Shown here: positions 11,833 through 26,800 of the stretch, in pieces
How the letters are laid out: each line of letters opens with the position of its first letter
How positions within the stretch are numbered: the first letter of the stretch is position 1
Origin: Penelope pileata
Lineage: Eukaryota > Chordata > Aves > Galliformes > Cracidae
DNA length: 64,000 nt
NCBI GenBank assembly: GCA_013396635.1
Contig: WBMW01005481.1
Location: forward strand, 124,001 to 188,000
Reading direction: 5' to 3'
Program-made: the position numbers and the translations under genes
The notes under the pieces: model-generated
Databases searched by the model: none
What the model saw: the letters and a program-made list of their open reading frames with translations, nothing else
Told to the model about the DNA's origin: nothing

Positions 11833-14800
11833 CTGAAAAAAAAACAGTTACATTTGCTGGAGTAGGAGAAAGAGAATCTTGAAAACAATTTTATAGCCGT
11901 ATCCTGATAAATAAATGCACAACCTTTAACAGTAAATGCAATTTCTAACTATTTGTAGAAGAAGCAAGTGGGCTGTTTCTTAACTTCAGTATCTAAACAT
12001 GTACCTGCTTGCCTATTAGCAAGCAAGGAAGCAAAAGAAAAAAAACAAAACTTGTCAAGGCTATTCATTTCTGCAACATATAAAATGATTTTCTGGCTCT
12101 GATGGCTTCTAAAACTAATTTAAGCAACAGTGAGATGGAAGTTCACATTTAAAAGATCTCTCAAGAGCTTCTTAAATTGCTTAGGCAAAAAAAGAAGAAC
12201 AATGAAAATGCAGATAAACAACACATCACACGCAATGATTCTGCGCATCTGTGGCAGAACAAGTAGCTCTCCTTTATAAAGCTAAAGACTACAACTCGTT
12301 TTGAAAGTGCACAGGCAAAGACAGCCTCTTTAATTCTCTGTATTCTGTCTGGCTTTACCATTGACCTCACTGCATCTACACTTCTGTTTTTTCTGAGTGA
12401 AAACAAGTTGTTGTTCAAACTTCCAAAGCAAGTAAATGGAAAGCTACATCACTACTTACTCAGGGTCTGGCTCGTACTTCAGAACTATGCTTCCCATCGC
12501 TGGAGTGCAGAGAGAAAAAGGAAAAAAAAAAGAAAAAAAAAAAAAAAAAAAAAGATGTGTTACTTGGTATGAGGTTAATATTAAATTAATGTATTTAGAA
12601 AAATGTTGAAGAAAATAAGTTTTTAGACAGCCATACAGCACGATTTCGACAGCTGGTTAGCAGTTACCTACATCAATAATATACACTATTGTTTATATTA
12701 ACTATACAGCGTATACACTAAAGTATGTATCAGTGGTTTTTTTTCCAGACCAAAATATGCGTAGAGCTACATAAGCAACTGCCAAAAAAGGTCCCCAAAT
12801 CAAACAAATTAAGATATAAAACCACACAGTGTATTAATTCACTCAGTAAATCTAACAAGGAATTTTTAGTTAAGTAAAATGAACACGAGCGTATGCCAGC
12901 CCAAACATCAGAAAAAGCGTTTTTCCTATTTTGTTTCATCAAACATCAAAGTACAAGTACCAGTGATGACTTGGAAATAAAATGATATAAATAGATAAAC
13001 TGAAAAATGTCTTAATTTCTTCAAGCATCCAGCATGGAGGAAAAAAGCTCAGTATGAGTATACATTACTGCCCTTATAGAGAAAATCAAATAGGTGTGCC
13101 TAAACTTGATACACAGAGTCATGAGAAACTACTGCAGATGACAAAGTATCAACTGGAGCACCAAGAGGAGCAAAGATCAATACCAAACCTAAAATCTTTC
13201 CTCTTCAGTTATTTTATATGCTGCATGAAGTCACAAATTTGGCAACCCCTCTGTTCCCTAGAGTTCATAAACCTCAAAGGCTGTAAGCAGAAAGTTAAGG
13301 TAATTTTAGTGAGGTTTTTTTTGTTGTTCTTGTTTTTTTTCCCCAGTAAATACAGTTTACCTGTCGAGATTTTTGTCTTGTTTTCCATTTCAAACATACT
13401 AAATGATGGTCATTTTGTCATATCACAAACTAGAAGGCTTACCCATGTCTTTGACTTTCTTCTGTGTTTCACTGCTAAATTTACTTAAGAATGGATTTTC
13501 CTGGGTTAGCAGAATTTTAACATCTTCTATGCAGACATTTATAATCCTTGCATGAATGAATGGGTATAGAGTATATATTCCCTGTTTAACAGATAAATAT
13601 AATTACTTCAAAATGTAGTTTCTACTTCATGAAAGGAAAATGTTACAACAGTATGTGCTTTGGCCAATACCAGAAAATATTTTTTTAATTTTATAACATA
13701 CTGAAAATGCAAATTACCCTTAATGTGACAAATTCAGGGCCAGCTGTGCTTTAAGCTCAAGAGAAATACATAGAAAATACAAAGTGATGCAATTACCTCT
13801 TGTGCTAATCTGAAGGCACATCCGAACTGCTCACCATCGCTGTTGCGAGACCAGACTTTTATCCCCGTGTTAATAACCTGTAAAACGGCAAAGCCAATAA
13901 GCATCATTAATGAGCATAAATTCTAAATTACCACTCTGAACTTTGTTTTTCCTCAGCTGCTTGAATAAAACTAGGAAAAAAGGCTAACAGACACAACATT
14001 TGCTTGCTTGCACTGGACACTTGTTTAAATTCATATGAAGATTCATTCAAGGGAAAAAGGAATTCCCATTATCAAAATACAGTTCTCTCTCAAGATAAGA
14101 CAACCGTTACTCCTTTCCACATTGAAAGCTGAACACTGTGAAGAAGAGGTAGTCTTAAAACGAGGGCAGCAAAACTATTGAGATCTAATTTTAATCTGTG
14201 TTTGAGTCAGAATTTTCTGTGTGATTCTGGGAAAGTCAATCAAGGACAAGATTTTAAAAACAGAGATGCTTAAAATTAGGATACCGTAAACTCTGTGGTA
14301 CCCAAAGCTTTATTGTCTAAACGTATCACATCAGTTTCTTGAAATTTTGCTGGTTACGCAGCCATTTCCTGTATATGGAATAACAGAATATGTATTTACC
14401 CATCTTGAAGATTTGGTGCAAATACCTACAGTATATGCTCAGAAATTTTCTGGATTCAGCTGGACGAGGCCCTGAACCATATCCGACCCCGAAGTCGGTG
14501 CAGTTGAGTCAATGACTTCTCAGACAAATCTTCAGCATTTGCAAGGCGTTTTTGCACGGGACTTGTATTAAATTACATACAAACAAAATCCCCCTTCAAT
14601 CTCTAATTCACAAAAATCATTCATCGCACTATCATTCAGCTTAACAGTTTTTCAAAACATTCAGTTTTTGAAATTACTTCAAAGCAATGCCTCCGTATAA
14701 CACAGCCAGCTAATAATTCAACTGAAGTTTGCCATTATTTTTGGTAGGCTTTCAAAACTCTTACCACTTACTATAATTAAGAGGCTCGTATCACTACAAC

Positions 14801-17800
14801 AGTGTCAACATAAACTTCTGATTACTTGTTAAAGTACCTGAAGACCATAGAACATTTCCAGGATGCCAAAAATAATACCCATTCTAATCTTGGAGGCTGA
14901 TACATACCTCTCTGAGACAGTACTTTCTCTCTTTAACAGAGGGCGGAAAGAGAGGAAAACGTTCATTCAGACTAAGACAAAGCCTAGCAGAGGGCTAATT
15001 CTATACATAAACTGCAACAGAGTTAAAGGAAGCATCCACTGATGCTTCTGATCTTTGTTGTAAAAATGAACCATACCTTCATCTTCTCACTGTTATTGAG
15101 AAGCACGTTCCTTAGCTCCTTAGAAACCATGTACAGCTGCCTCTTCTTTCCTTCTTGAGTTCGAGTCAATAAATTCATCTTGGGAAATGAAGGGTCCAGC
15201 GCATAGAACTTCCTATAATTCCGTAATACTTGTTTTGATTAACTGAACAATGAAATCACACACTCAAAATGTACAGATGTGCCTTTCCTTGAGCTATTTC
15301 TGCAAACACTTTCAGACACTTGACACTGGCTGCCATACCCCAAAATTAGCATTTCTAAGACTCGTGTCATCAGGAACGATTTGCTGTCATAGACACTAAG
15401 TCTCATTTGAACATTTCCATCACAAACTATCCTCCATGGCCTTTAGTTGGCTACGTTCATTTAAGAAGAGTTCAAGTGCTGAGGAGACAGGCATCTAGTG
15501 CAAAGCTAGGGAACAAGCTTATGCATGACCAACTAGAGCCATCTTGTGCAATTAACTACATTGCTAATATTCCTAACCTATTAGGAACCTTACTGAAAAA
15601 AAACAGAAATATTTTTTTCTTACTGGATAGGAAGGAACAATGGGTCATCTTCAGGGAGAAATACAAAAGGATCTTCTTTAAAACCAAACAACTTCATTTT
15701 TTTAGATGGCGGAGGTCTAAAAAGCAAATACCATTGTTAATTTTAGTAAGTGATTAAGAACGGGGATATTCCGTTCATTTAGTCAACACTTACCTTTATG
15801 ATAATGATAGTATACCAAAATCAATACTGACACTTTCTTGTACCTCAGTAAGACAATACTACCAACAATTTAACTTTGTAAAATGAAAAAGCGTGAAGTA
15901 GTGCTTGGGAGCAGAAACCACATAAGATTAGCAGAGGTTTGTAAGGGAGAAACTGTGGAGAAAGTTTAAGATCTTCTAACGGTTAAGTTCTGAAAATAGT
16001 TTTTTCCTTACAAGAGAAGAAAGAGCTAAAGACTTTACAAATGCTAATAGGCAAGGTGGTTATTTTCCTAACTTGCTGAATTACAAGACAGAGATGGAAA
16101 GATAAGACAACTGAGAAAACTCAGTAACTCTTACTGATCCATTTCTTAGAGTTCAAAACCAAAAGAACTGAACAATACTCGTCAGTTATGAAGCTGTCAC
16201 AGGGCAAATATTTAGACAGTCTCTTACCCACATACTCCCTTTTTGCTTTGCTCAGTGTCTGAGTTCTGCAACTCTTGCATTTTCTTAGACTCTTCGTTTT
16301 CAGCAAGGGTTGGTTCCTCAGTAGTATCTTCAGAACCACCATCTGCATTCGTTGCTGTCACTTCAGTGTCTCCTGTTCTTTCTGGTAATTTCTGATGAAC
16401 CTGTTTCAAATACAGTATTTTCAACAAAGCTGAAGTAGTACCTAATTGGTAACAAAAGGTACCTACACCCTCTCTTTGCACATGCTTAGTTCTTAACTCT
16501 TTGCATGGAAGTGCTTAAGCACATCTATTTAGGGAGTAAATTTAACTAATGAAGTCCAGATACTATCACAGGTTGCACTTCTTGCTAAGTGTGGCTCTGA
16601 ACAACTTCCAACCAAGTTTACAATAAAGGTGTTCTTGTACTGATTATAAAATGATGTATTCACAAAGATCATTTTAAGTTAGCATCTGCTGCTTTCCTTC
16701 TAGCACTCAGAATAACACACATGGCCTCCTGCACGCTTCCTGTAAGAGTGTTGCAGCATTAAACTTAGACCAGTATAAACTATTTGGTGGTAAAAGTCTG
16801 CTTCCAAACAAACTTTTTTTTTCTTATTGCAATATAAGTTTTACACAAAGTGTTCTAATGAAGCAAATCAAACAAACAGAAACAGCTAAAAGGGAATCAG
16901 ACACAAAGTTTCTCTCAAAAATACAAACAAAGAGATAAAACAAGTCACGTCATCTTAAAATGCTGATGGTTAAAAACCAGAAAACTGACAAGGGATTAAA
17001 AGTCAAATGGCTGAAGCTGCTGCTGCTCCTAACAGCTTTACATAAAATCTTGCTGCTGACATTTGCTGGACTCTGATCTGCTAGTGAATCACTCCTGAGC
17101 AATCCGTCACGTAGTAAGATAAATTGAAATCAGAATTAGCTTAGAACACAGTAGAAAAGAACTTCAGACGACAGACCACACACAGCTGAAGGCAGTGGCA
17201 GCTTTAGCAACCCAATCTAATCCGCTCCTGTAATTCTTTCAGAGTCTCAATTTTAACTTTTATCCTGCTCTCTTGCTATGAATCCCTTTTTTAGTCCTAT
17301 ATCAAAAGTAAATTCCAGAAGCATGACTGAAAGTTCGCATTTCAGCTCTTTCAAAAGCAGTTACCTTAGGCTGCCGTTTATTCCATGGCATTGGAGATTT
17401 TTTTATTAGCACAGCCACAAAAAAGCCTCCTGTGTTCTGGTGATGTGGCAATATCCTAAGACTAGAAAGAAAAAAAAAACAACAAAACCATGACTGCAGT
17501 GCATCCATCATCAGCATTCAGGCTCTCACAAAGTATCAGAAGTATCACATTTACTTTCAGGGTAAGCTAAGCATCCCTATTAGGACTGCACAGATTTAAT
17601 TCACCAAGGTAGAAAAAGGATCCAAAATAGAGCATTCTGACAAAATAACTTGCATCAGTGCAACGCATTCATTTCACCATTCAAATCTGAGCTTTAATGA
17701 CTCACATCTAAATGCTATTTTTAGAATAGCTATGCAAAGTTTTTCATAGAAAATAAGTCACAGTGTTGAAACATCAACTTTTAACACACTTTTCCAGTAA

Positions 17801-20800
17801 TCTTGCCTATGTATCTCTCTTGGTTGCAAAGAATCTGACCTGATGCATTAATACTTACTCCTTTTAAGAAACATTCATTGGAATCTAAATATTGCCTACT
17901 ACCATTACATACAAAGCAACCCAACTATATTTAGACCTGTACAAGCACAGAGCAATACTGCAACATATCCCTAATCCGAACTCCTAATTACAATTTGCCC
18001 ATCACCATACAAGGTAAGAAATCAAAACCTCAAAATCTATTCTGGAAAAAAACACCCTTACCAACGCTCTAGATTCATTGCCTTTAGCTTCTCTTCCTCT
18101 TTTATTGGAAACATAGTGGGACGTATTTGTGTTTGTCTATTTGAAGGCACATCTTTCCAGTCCTCAAACCATTGTCCATCTTTCAGCATGACCTTCAAAC
18201 GAGGAAATACAAACAACATGAAGAATGTGGGTCACCATTTGACAAGTTTTAATTAAAATACTTTCAAACCAAGGTTCAGATGCCCAAAGAGAGAAGTTAT
18301 TTTCTGGTATAGTCAATTTAGCTCTTTGAAGGGTATTGTTCATTCAAAGTGCATTGTACATGTGCACTTAAGAGCAAGAGACCTTGGCCAGTCATGCCTT
18401 TTTGCTTCACTTTGTATGCTTCAAGAAACATGCAGTCAAATAAAGACTGGTGGAAAATCAACGGCATTGATCCATTAACCTTCCAGAATGTACAGAACAC
18501 CAAAACTCAAAGAAGGAAGGACAACAGTGGAATATACTATTAGTAAGTCATCACATAAAGGATATGTTACTTCCTTCTCTCCATTAGACTGGCTGAGAGA
18601 TGCTCTCCAGGACACAAAGGAGAATGACTACTGCATTCCAATAGAGACTAGGCATGAGGAATCCCAACTTTGTTTTACAGGAAGATACAAGAGTGCAACA
18701 CATCTTGGTAAGCACAGAGCCCCATGACAAATACAAAGGTCACAGATGTTTTTAAGGAAAGCTACTGAAGAACCATGTCACCATGAACTTTCAACTGTTT
18801 ATTTATCCAGGACTCAGAACACATCTATAAATCCTGTCTAAGATATGGCATGTATATAATGCTACCTTATTCTCTTGGAGGCTCAAAGCTTTTAAACGAC
18901 TCTCAGGATATAAGCAAAAGGTTAGAGCCACAACTCTTGCAGTGAGATATTCTGAATATGGTTTAAGCAACAGTACCAAAGTGAGAAAGAAAAAAGCTGA
19001 AATTTGGTTTCAGAATCCTGCTTCCACAGTGGCCACTAGGGCTGTAGCAAAGGTCACACGTGGGAAAGTGTGGGGCAAAATGCAAAATGAGGGGCCATTT
19101 CTGTTTTTAAGGCAACAAAACAGAGAGGCCACAGAGATGGTGACTTCAGGACTGTATGTATGTATGTATGCTGAAGCATTTTTGTACATCTCGCTGTGAT
19201 TGACTTGATGGTTTAAATAGGTGTTCTACTGGAAACTGAAACATAAGTTTTATCTTGATGACAATTTCACTATCAGTGTTAGAATAGATTTCAGAATCAT
19301 GAAGCCTGCCTTTCTCAGATGCTCATCACATCAAATCTGAAATACATTCAAAGAAACAATATTTTACACCCAAATATGCTATCTGTCATATTGCTAGATG
19401 GAGACGAGATAGACTGCGATTCTATTCTGCTTTTCTTTTCTTTCTAAGTCATGAGCTCAGGTTGAGGGAAAAACCACTGGACTGATAAATAAATAACTCT
19501 AAGTGCAAACAAGTCTGGAATTACACCAAATATTAGAATAACCAACAGCCCTGCTCTGTTCAGTAGCTGCTGGAACGACAAAGCATCAAAAAGAATGTAC
19601 TGGCCTCCTCTCTATCAAACATTCTGCTAGCCTCTTGTTAGGGTGGAACAAAGACCAAAAGAGATGCAGAAGTAGATTACCGGATCTGAAGCTAAAAAGA
19701 TTTCCTTCAAAATTCAGAATTAAGTCACTGGAATTTACTCATTATCTAACTTAAGGACCGAGTACTGAACATCACTTGTTTTCCTTTTCCAGAGATTTAC
19801 AGTGAGCACATGCTCAGGAATATTCAATATAATCACTGAGTCACAGAACTCCCATTGAACAGATGTTTCACCAGGAAACAAAAGACTGTACCAAGTGAAA
19901 ACAGTACCACAGCAAGCTAATATGTTGAATGACAAGCTAGCCAGTGAGGCTTGAAAGAATGTAGTAGCAGCAAATACAGGCTGCAGAAAGTCTTGCAAAC
20001 TTTCAACAAATTTTATCAGCCTAATTTTTAGAATAGCTGTTAGGGAAATTAGTATGTCAACTGCAACCACAGAAATAAATATTACTGAGAATATACTCCT
20101 TGCAATCTTTACGTATATATTTTGCACCTTTACACAGTACAAATTAAAGTGACTATAACAGAGTCACAAATATGCATTTCACATTTATCCTTCAGTTACA
20201 AGCATACAATTTAAACTTATGGAATCATAAGAGGAGAAAAATCAGCCAGTTTCTAGTCTAGATTTCTAATGACAGAGCACAGGAAAACCTTTACTCTATG
20301 CATCCTGCAGACTGTACTGTTGCAAGATTAGAGAAATGGTGGGGAAAGACATAACAAGCAATGATGTTGCAAAAGCACAGGCTCTTAAGTAAAATTTAAT
20401 CAGAGCATCCTACTATCACAGGATGGCCTTCCACTTCTGATTATACTCTTAACAGGAAGCTGAAGAAACTTTGGGCTTTTTTGTTCCTCCCTACTAATCT
20501 GATTTAAATTCTGGAAACAGACAAGGCTTGGAGCAAAACAGGATTTCTATTAATATACTCAGATTACTCACATCACCGCAGTCTTTATAGCTTATTTCTA
20601 TAAAGGGCTTAACAGCTTTTACTTCCAAATGATTCAAATGGACCAGCTAAACAGCTGTAATATCTAACAGTCACAGATTGTAAAGTCAGAGTAGGCGGGC
20701 CAAGTTAAAACGTGGCTGAAATGATGGTGCCATCTACAGGCCATCCGCTGAACGCAGTTGGAAAGGGAATTGCATTAAAGCAGAGGCGACAGAGCCAAGA

Positions 20801-23800
20801 AATCTAAAAGAAAATGAGAGCAACTGAGGAAACATGAACTTAACACTAGAAATATTTTTAGCCCTCTTCTCTGCAATGCTGTTTAGAGTTTGGACTGTAT
20901 TGTAAGACACTAACATTATTTCAGCTCAATCTAATGCTTTGAAATTTTACACTTTGAAATTTCCCTCACTTACACTCCACTATAAACCAAGAATGTCACA
21001 GAAATACCATGCAAAGTACCTTCCATTTTGTCATTCCTGGCATCCTCTTCAAACCTGGCAACTCAGAAGAGACATCAGCAAGTTCTAAGGCACCTGAAAT
21101 CTCACAGATATAAAAGAAAAATCTTGAAACCACAGTTTGAAAGTTGTACCCTTAATTAACTTTTATAAAAATAATTTTAAGACCATCTTAAGACCATTTC
21201 AAGACTTCCAAGGAAGAAAATATAACAAAATTACTACAGCACAAATTAACAAGAAAGATGGTAAGAGCTGCTCACACTAACTACTGAAGTTTGCAACCAA
21301 CAAATTAACCAAAAACGAATGGTCAGGTACTTTTTCCAGGAGTTGCACAGAGTAATTGCCCACAATCTCTACCATTAAACGTCGCTGTTCCAGGCAGTGC
21401 AGTCATAGAATAGTTTTTATTTTCACTTACTTAGTACTTGGATTCAGTAAACTGAAGAAGTATTTTTCAGAAGAGTACTCTTTCAGGATGACTAAGCCTT
21501 TGAAAATGCATGACATATTCTGATTTTACGGACTTAATACATTATAATGTGACTGAAAAAAAATATTCAGCAACACAGAATTATCATTGTTTAATCCACT
21601 GAGTAAAAACTTTAAGCTAAGCCAAGTCCAGAAAGAATTATATAAAAATTAACTGTTTAATAAGGTAATGTCTCCAGAGAGGAGCAACCTTAACCTTTCT
21701 TTTTTTTGTGATTCTGAATAGTTATTTAAAAATCAGGCAGACTTTTCATCATGTTTTACACAATTTAACCGCCTCTTCTACATGAGTAAACATTTACTCT
21801 TACAGTAGCTAGCTTTATGTAACAGCTGAAGTCTTTTAAATAAATGAAAAAGTGATACAGGTATATATATTCCAAAATGACATTTTAAAACTGATTGAAC
21901 TTGACATTTGTGTCTTTCCTTTGACTGTTCTTGATGGCCTGCAGCATGACTTCAGCTGATACCTCAAGACTACATCAGACTATCAGGCATTAAATCAGCA
22001 TCAGAAGTACTACAATTCCCAGAAGAGAAACATGGTATAAAAATGCCTTTTCCTTATTCCTCCTGTCCTAAGGGGAACGGAATCGTTAATGTGCTACATA
22101 AGTAGCAGTATTACTAAGTACTGAGTTAAGACAGAAGAACCAAAAAACCTTCTGGGCTGACTTAAGCAAATCCTCAAGGTCCAATGTCCCTAACAGAATA
22201 CAGCACAATGCCCTTCTTTAGCCACACCTATACTCAAAACCCCAAGGATAACATCTGCTCGCTGGGACACCCAAGTATGCCTCAGAACACCTGTACTGAG
22301 CAGAGACAACATCCACAGTCCAATACCACAGTTAAGAGCCCCATTTCCAAGCACCGAATTTGCCCCAAAATACTGTAATTGCTGACCTCTGTCCATTTCC
22401 ATACTGGTTTGTGTTCCTAGCCAAAACAGCCCTTATTACTTTCCAATCTTGTCATTGTTAACAATGACATTGTTAACAATGTCTGGCCTAACACAGCCCT
22501 CAAAAAGTCACATATATCACCTACTGGAAACAGATCCATCATTCTTTCATTCAGTCTGCCGAAGTTATCTCTAAACAAAAATGTCTTTTGAGTGGAAATT
22601 AAATAGTCAATTCCTAATTATCTGCTGGCATTTCAGCTAAACAGCTGTTTCAGAGACAACGAAATCCCACACATATTTTGAGGACAGTATAGGGATTAGC
22701 ACAAATAAAACATTACACATAATAGGCTATTCAACTTTCAGAACTAATTCAACTCCAGCAACAATATAGCTGCTTCTGCACTGCACATAGCTTGATTTAA
22801 TATGCTGTTGAAAAATCAGCTCAAAATCCAGCTGAACGTCTCCAAACTTCAAGTTATTGACTCAGGAAAAAGTGTCCCTCAGCTCAAGACCAGGTATTTG
22901 GGCTAATCAACCACAAACTGACACAGTGCAGCTTCCCAGCTCAACTTTTCTACCTCCTGTTACCTCAAATGATGGACACTTAACAGCTACATAATTGAGC
23001 CTTCAGTTGCAAGCCAAAAGCATACAAAAACACGAGCCTAAAGACACTAAAGTTACAAGCATGTTAAGATGTGGATCAAAGGATGTCAGGCACTCACACC
23101 TACTGGTGCACAAAAACATTCCTCAAACTGCTTAAGGACAGTCTGGGATTTTTACTCTTAAGGCACACAGAAGTGAGGTCCCACACTGTGCTTTCCAAAG
23201 CATTCACGAATGTCAAGCATGGATTCCAACCAGTGGAACCAGTCAGTAGAAGACAAGTAATAGGCTGAATTCCATTGTAGTCTTTTTTTTTTGTTCTTTT
23301 AAATCATTAAAAGAACTTCTTCAGGTTTTATATTTGCAGCAGATTTAGCTTCTTTTAAGAAGAATGCTCATATCAACCCCAATGAAATCCAACACCAAAA
23401 CGTTGCTGACATTTTACATTCTAGGAGCACATGATTTACACTAAGCTTATTACCAGTACTCTCACCCACGTCTTCTTTTTCCAGCTAAAAAAATAACATT
23501 TCCCCTACTGCTCATCTCACATTCTCACCTTGACTCTTTTCCAGCAGGGACGCAATCACAGCTTCATTTTCAATAGGATTCAATGAGCACGTAGAATAGA
23601 CCATTCTCCCACCTTCTGCCAGCTGTTCAACACCACGGGTTGCAATTCTTAACTGCAATCTAAACAGAACATCCTTGGTCTGATCAGCTATCATTCAGGA
23701 ACCAGAAACATTTTATCATCAAATTTCTTACAGGTAAAGCTAGACTACAGACACACAGCCCTCCATGGACTAAGTCAGCACATACCAAGTTCAACAGCTG

Positions 23801-26800
23801 TCATCACTACACAAATTAAAGTCAGTTTTAAACTGTCAGCTATCTCTATACTGCAGACACACTCATAATTACGCCTGTTAAGAGAGCAATTGGGTCAAAC
23901 ATTAGCACTACTGCATGGTAAGCTTTACCATAACATTCTGTAATTGGTTCCATCTAGTATTATAAAGCATGCAACACTACAACAATACCCCCCCAAGACC
24001 TTATATTTTCAGAAACCTAGAATCACTACGCTACGAAGCATAATCTGATTGTTTTAAATACTATGGACAACAGAGCTTAGTTAATATTGGTCTTCAGCGA
24101 AAATTATCACTGAGCTGTACAACCAGCTTATACCCTAGCTGCACACTTAAAACTAAAACAAACCCTGAGTTTGTTTTACCAAATGAGTTACCAATAGTAA
24201 CATGTCATCACAGGTCAGCTGAGTCACACTGACTGACTGCACTCCCAGCTTGCAATAAATACGAATAAGATGTTCTAACTTTCTCATCTGTCTTTAAACT
24301 AATGTTTTTTACCATGCACCTGTACTAGGCAAAGTACTCATTCACCTTCAGTTAACAAAATCAGTCTCAGGTAACTGAAACTATTTATGTAAGATCTCTA
24401 AAACATTAAAAGGCTTTAAAACATTACTATTAAATTATACAAATTTCGGTGATTATATCAGTTATTTTCCATCAGTATCTCACCTGCCCAAACACTATGA
24501 ACCCCATTCAAATGATGTGTTCCCTATTTTGTTATCTACCCCATAGAAATTCCCATTCACTTCACTGAAGGTTGGCCTTACACCTGAAATATTAAAATTT
24601 TCTCAGAATAACATATGAGCTCTTGAATTGACCAAAATTAACAATGATTTCTCGTATATTAACATACAAATGCATGTAAGGAAATGTGGGAAAAGGAGGA
24701 GTAGAAATGGAAAAAGGATAGATGTACAATAAGCATTTTTACCCGTGGAGCTGCAAACTGTTTTGCGTTGTCCACTTCTTCCATACATCAATGTTTTTTC
24801 TCATGGTTCCATCTCCACTATAAAAGAGGTTGAACAGATATGTATAATTTGGGGGTAAAATTCATTCTGTATCGAAAGGATTTACAGTTGCAAAAAAATT
24901 AACAGTCCTTCTCTCTATAGTAACTCGTTCTCATTTGCTGTACTTTTCATTTTTACACTCTCTCTGTTTTTCACTATTCTGAGCACAAGCTAAAAATTTC
25001 TAACCCTTCAACTAACCAAATTTAAGTATCACTTCGAATGAAAAAAGGTCACCTTGATCTGGTATTCCCTTACCTAAGGCAGCAGAAGAGATTCACCTCT
25101 TTTGGATGTTAGTATAAAGGATAACTCAGTAAGCAACACAAAACACAGCTCAGTACCACAAAAATTCTGGTACTTGGATGCACGCTAGATACCTGCAGGG
25201 GACGTCACATAAAATTCTGTCATAGAAGAGGATCTCTTTTCTTCCATCCACATCTATTTGGAGATTAGGGATACTGGAAGCATCGTGATTTACCACCATG
25301 ATACATGGACTGTTTAATCTTTTAGCCTGATGAACCAGCAAATAGCAGCGCTTGTTGTCGACATCATTAGCAATTACAAAACCCTCTGTGAACATAAAGC
25401 AGTGGGAAGAAGCTTTACTATTTCACAGCTGAATAATTTACACAGTTTATTGCCTTATCTTCAAATTTGTGCAAAACTTTTACCAGAGATTTTTTATTTA
25501 GAAGACTACTTATGAACAGAGGACTCCTTAATGAACATAAATTAAATATGGTGAAGTTTAACTAATGTGACCAGATAGCATCAAGATTTCTAACTTCCAC
25601 GCAGCTGAAAAGACACAGCTAAGAGCCCTTCCACTTTTCACTCCCTGAGTAAAACCCTTGGAACAGAGATACAGCTCTGTACATCTCTGACAATCTCTGT
25701 ACATCAGATTTTCAGTATAACACAGAAGAATCCACACCCAACTTCAAAATTTCTACAGCTAGTATTTTCTGTGAGTATCTAACTAAAAGCTATTTGAAAG
25801 TCTAAAGACAATTATAAATACTTTAAGATTGAAGCAGCTTAAGCCAAATGCTTGCAGGAAGCCACCGGAACATAAAGGCTCATAGGCCATCACTTACTAA
25901 ATAAATTTGATTTATATAAAAAAATTAAACTGTGATCACATCTACTGTGGTCTGAACTGTGAAGATACATAATTCATCTTTCTCTTTCAAGCCAAGGAAG
26001 CCCACAAAAGTTTCAAGGAAAAGGCAGAAGCATTTTCCATCTCATATGGTTCAACAAATCATGGAATTCAGCAGGGAGTTAAATGCAGTTGCCTTCTGTG
26101 ATATTAAAGGTAATCTACAAGAAAAAAGTGGAAATTTAAAGTCGCAAAGGTTATCGATAGCTTGTCCAAACTTACTGGGGAAAGGATCATTCATGTCTGC
26201 ATGCAACATTTCAATTAGTTGTGCAGTCTTAGATCCAGGTGCAGCACACATATCCAGGATCTACAAACACAGAAAGGTTAGAAAAATAACAAGCCGTTCT
26301 ACCTGCCATGTGCTCGAGAAATATACTGTGTGCTCCTGTTTAACCAGAGTAATTATGATTACTTAGAACATTCATCTTCAAAGAACAAAAAGTACAGGTC
26401 TATTCCTTAATTTCATCAAGGAATGTAGTTTTACCTCTAGAGGTCGAAAACATAAAAATAACTTTGGTTTGTAGAGAACAAACGTATCAGCTGAAAAATA
26501 AGAAGTGTAAGAATCTGTCTTCTCTCAGTGCAACAGGATAAAAATGGATGGTCTTCATAGACCATCTATGGTCTGCATAGGTCTTCACGTAAGTCCCTGG
26601 TATGAGTAAGACTAAATCGGAAAACACTGCAATCAAACCTAAAGAACATCTACTGAGAGTTCCAAACAGCATGTGATACAAAGTACAGCATTTAACATAC
26701 TCAGTAAGACAGTACCATATCTGCTGGATGAAGCAACAGTTGCAACGCTACCTTTTTCTTCTTACTTTTTTTAAACAACACCAAAGATAATGAATAATAA

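Noticed and set aside
25150..25395. 81-codon ORF with a different end from NSUN2 exon 7
   Set aside because: It reads through the exon 7 donor into the intron. The spliced form continues correctly into exon 8 with the SGDGTM motif.
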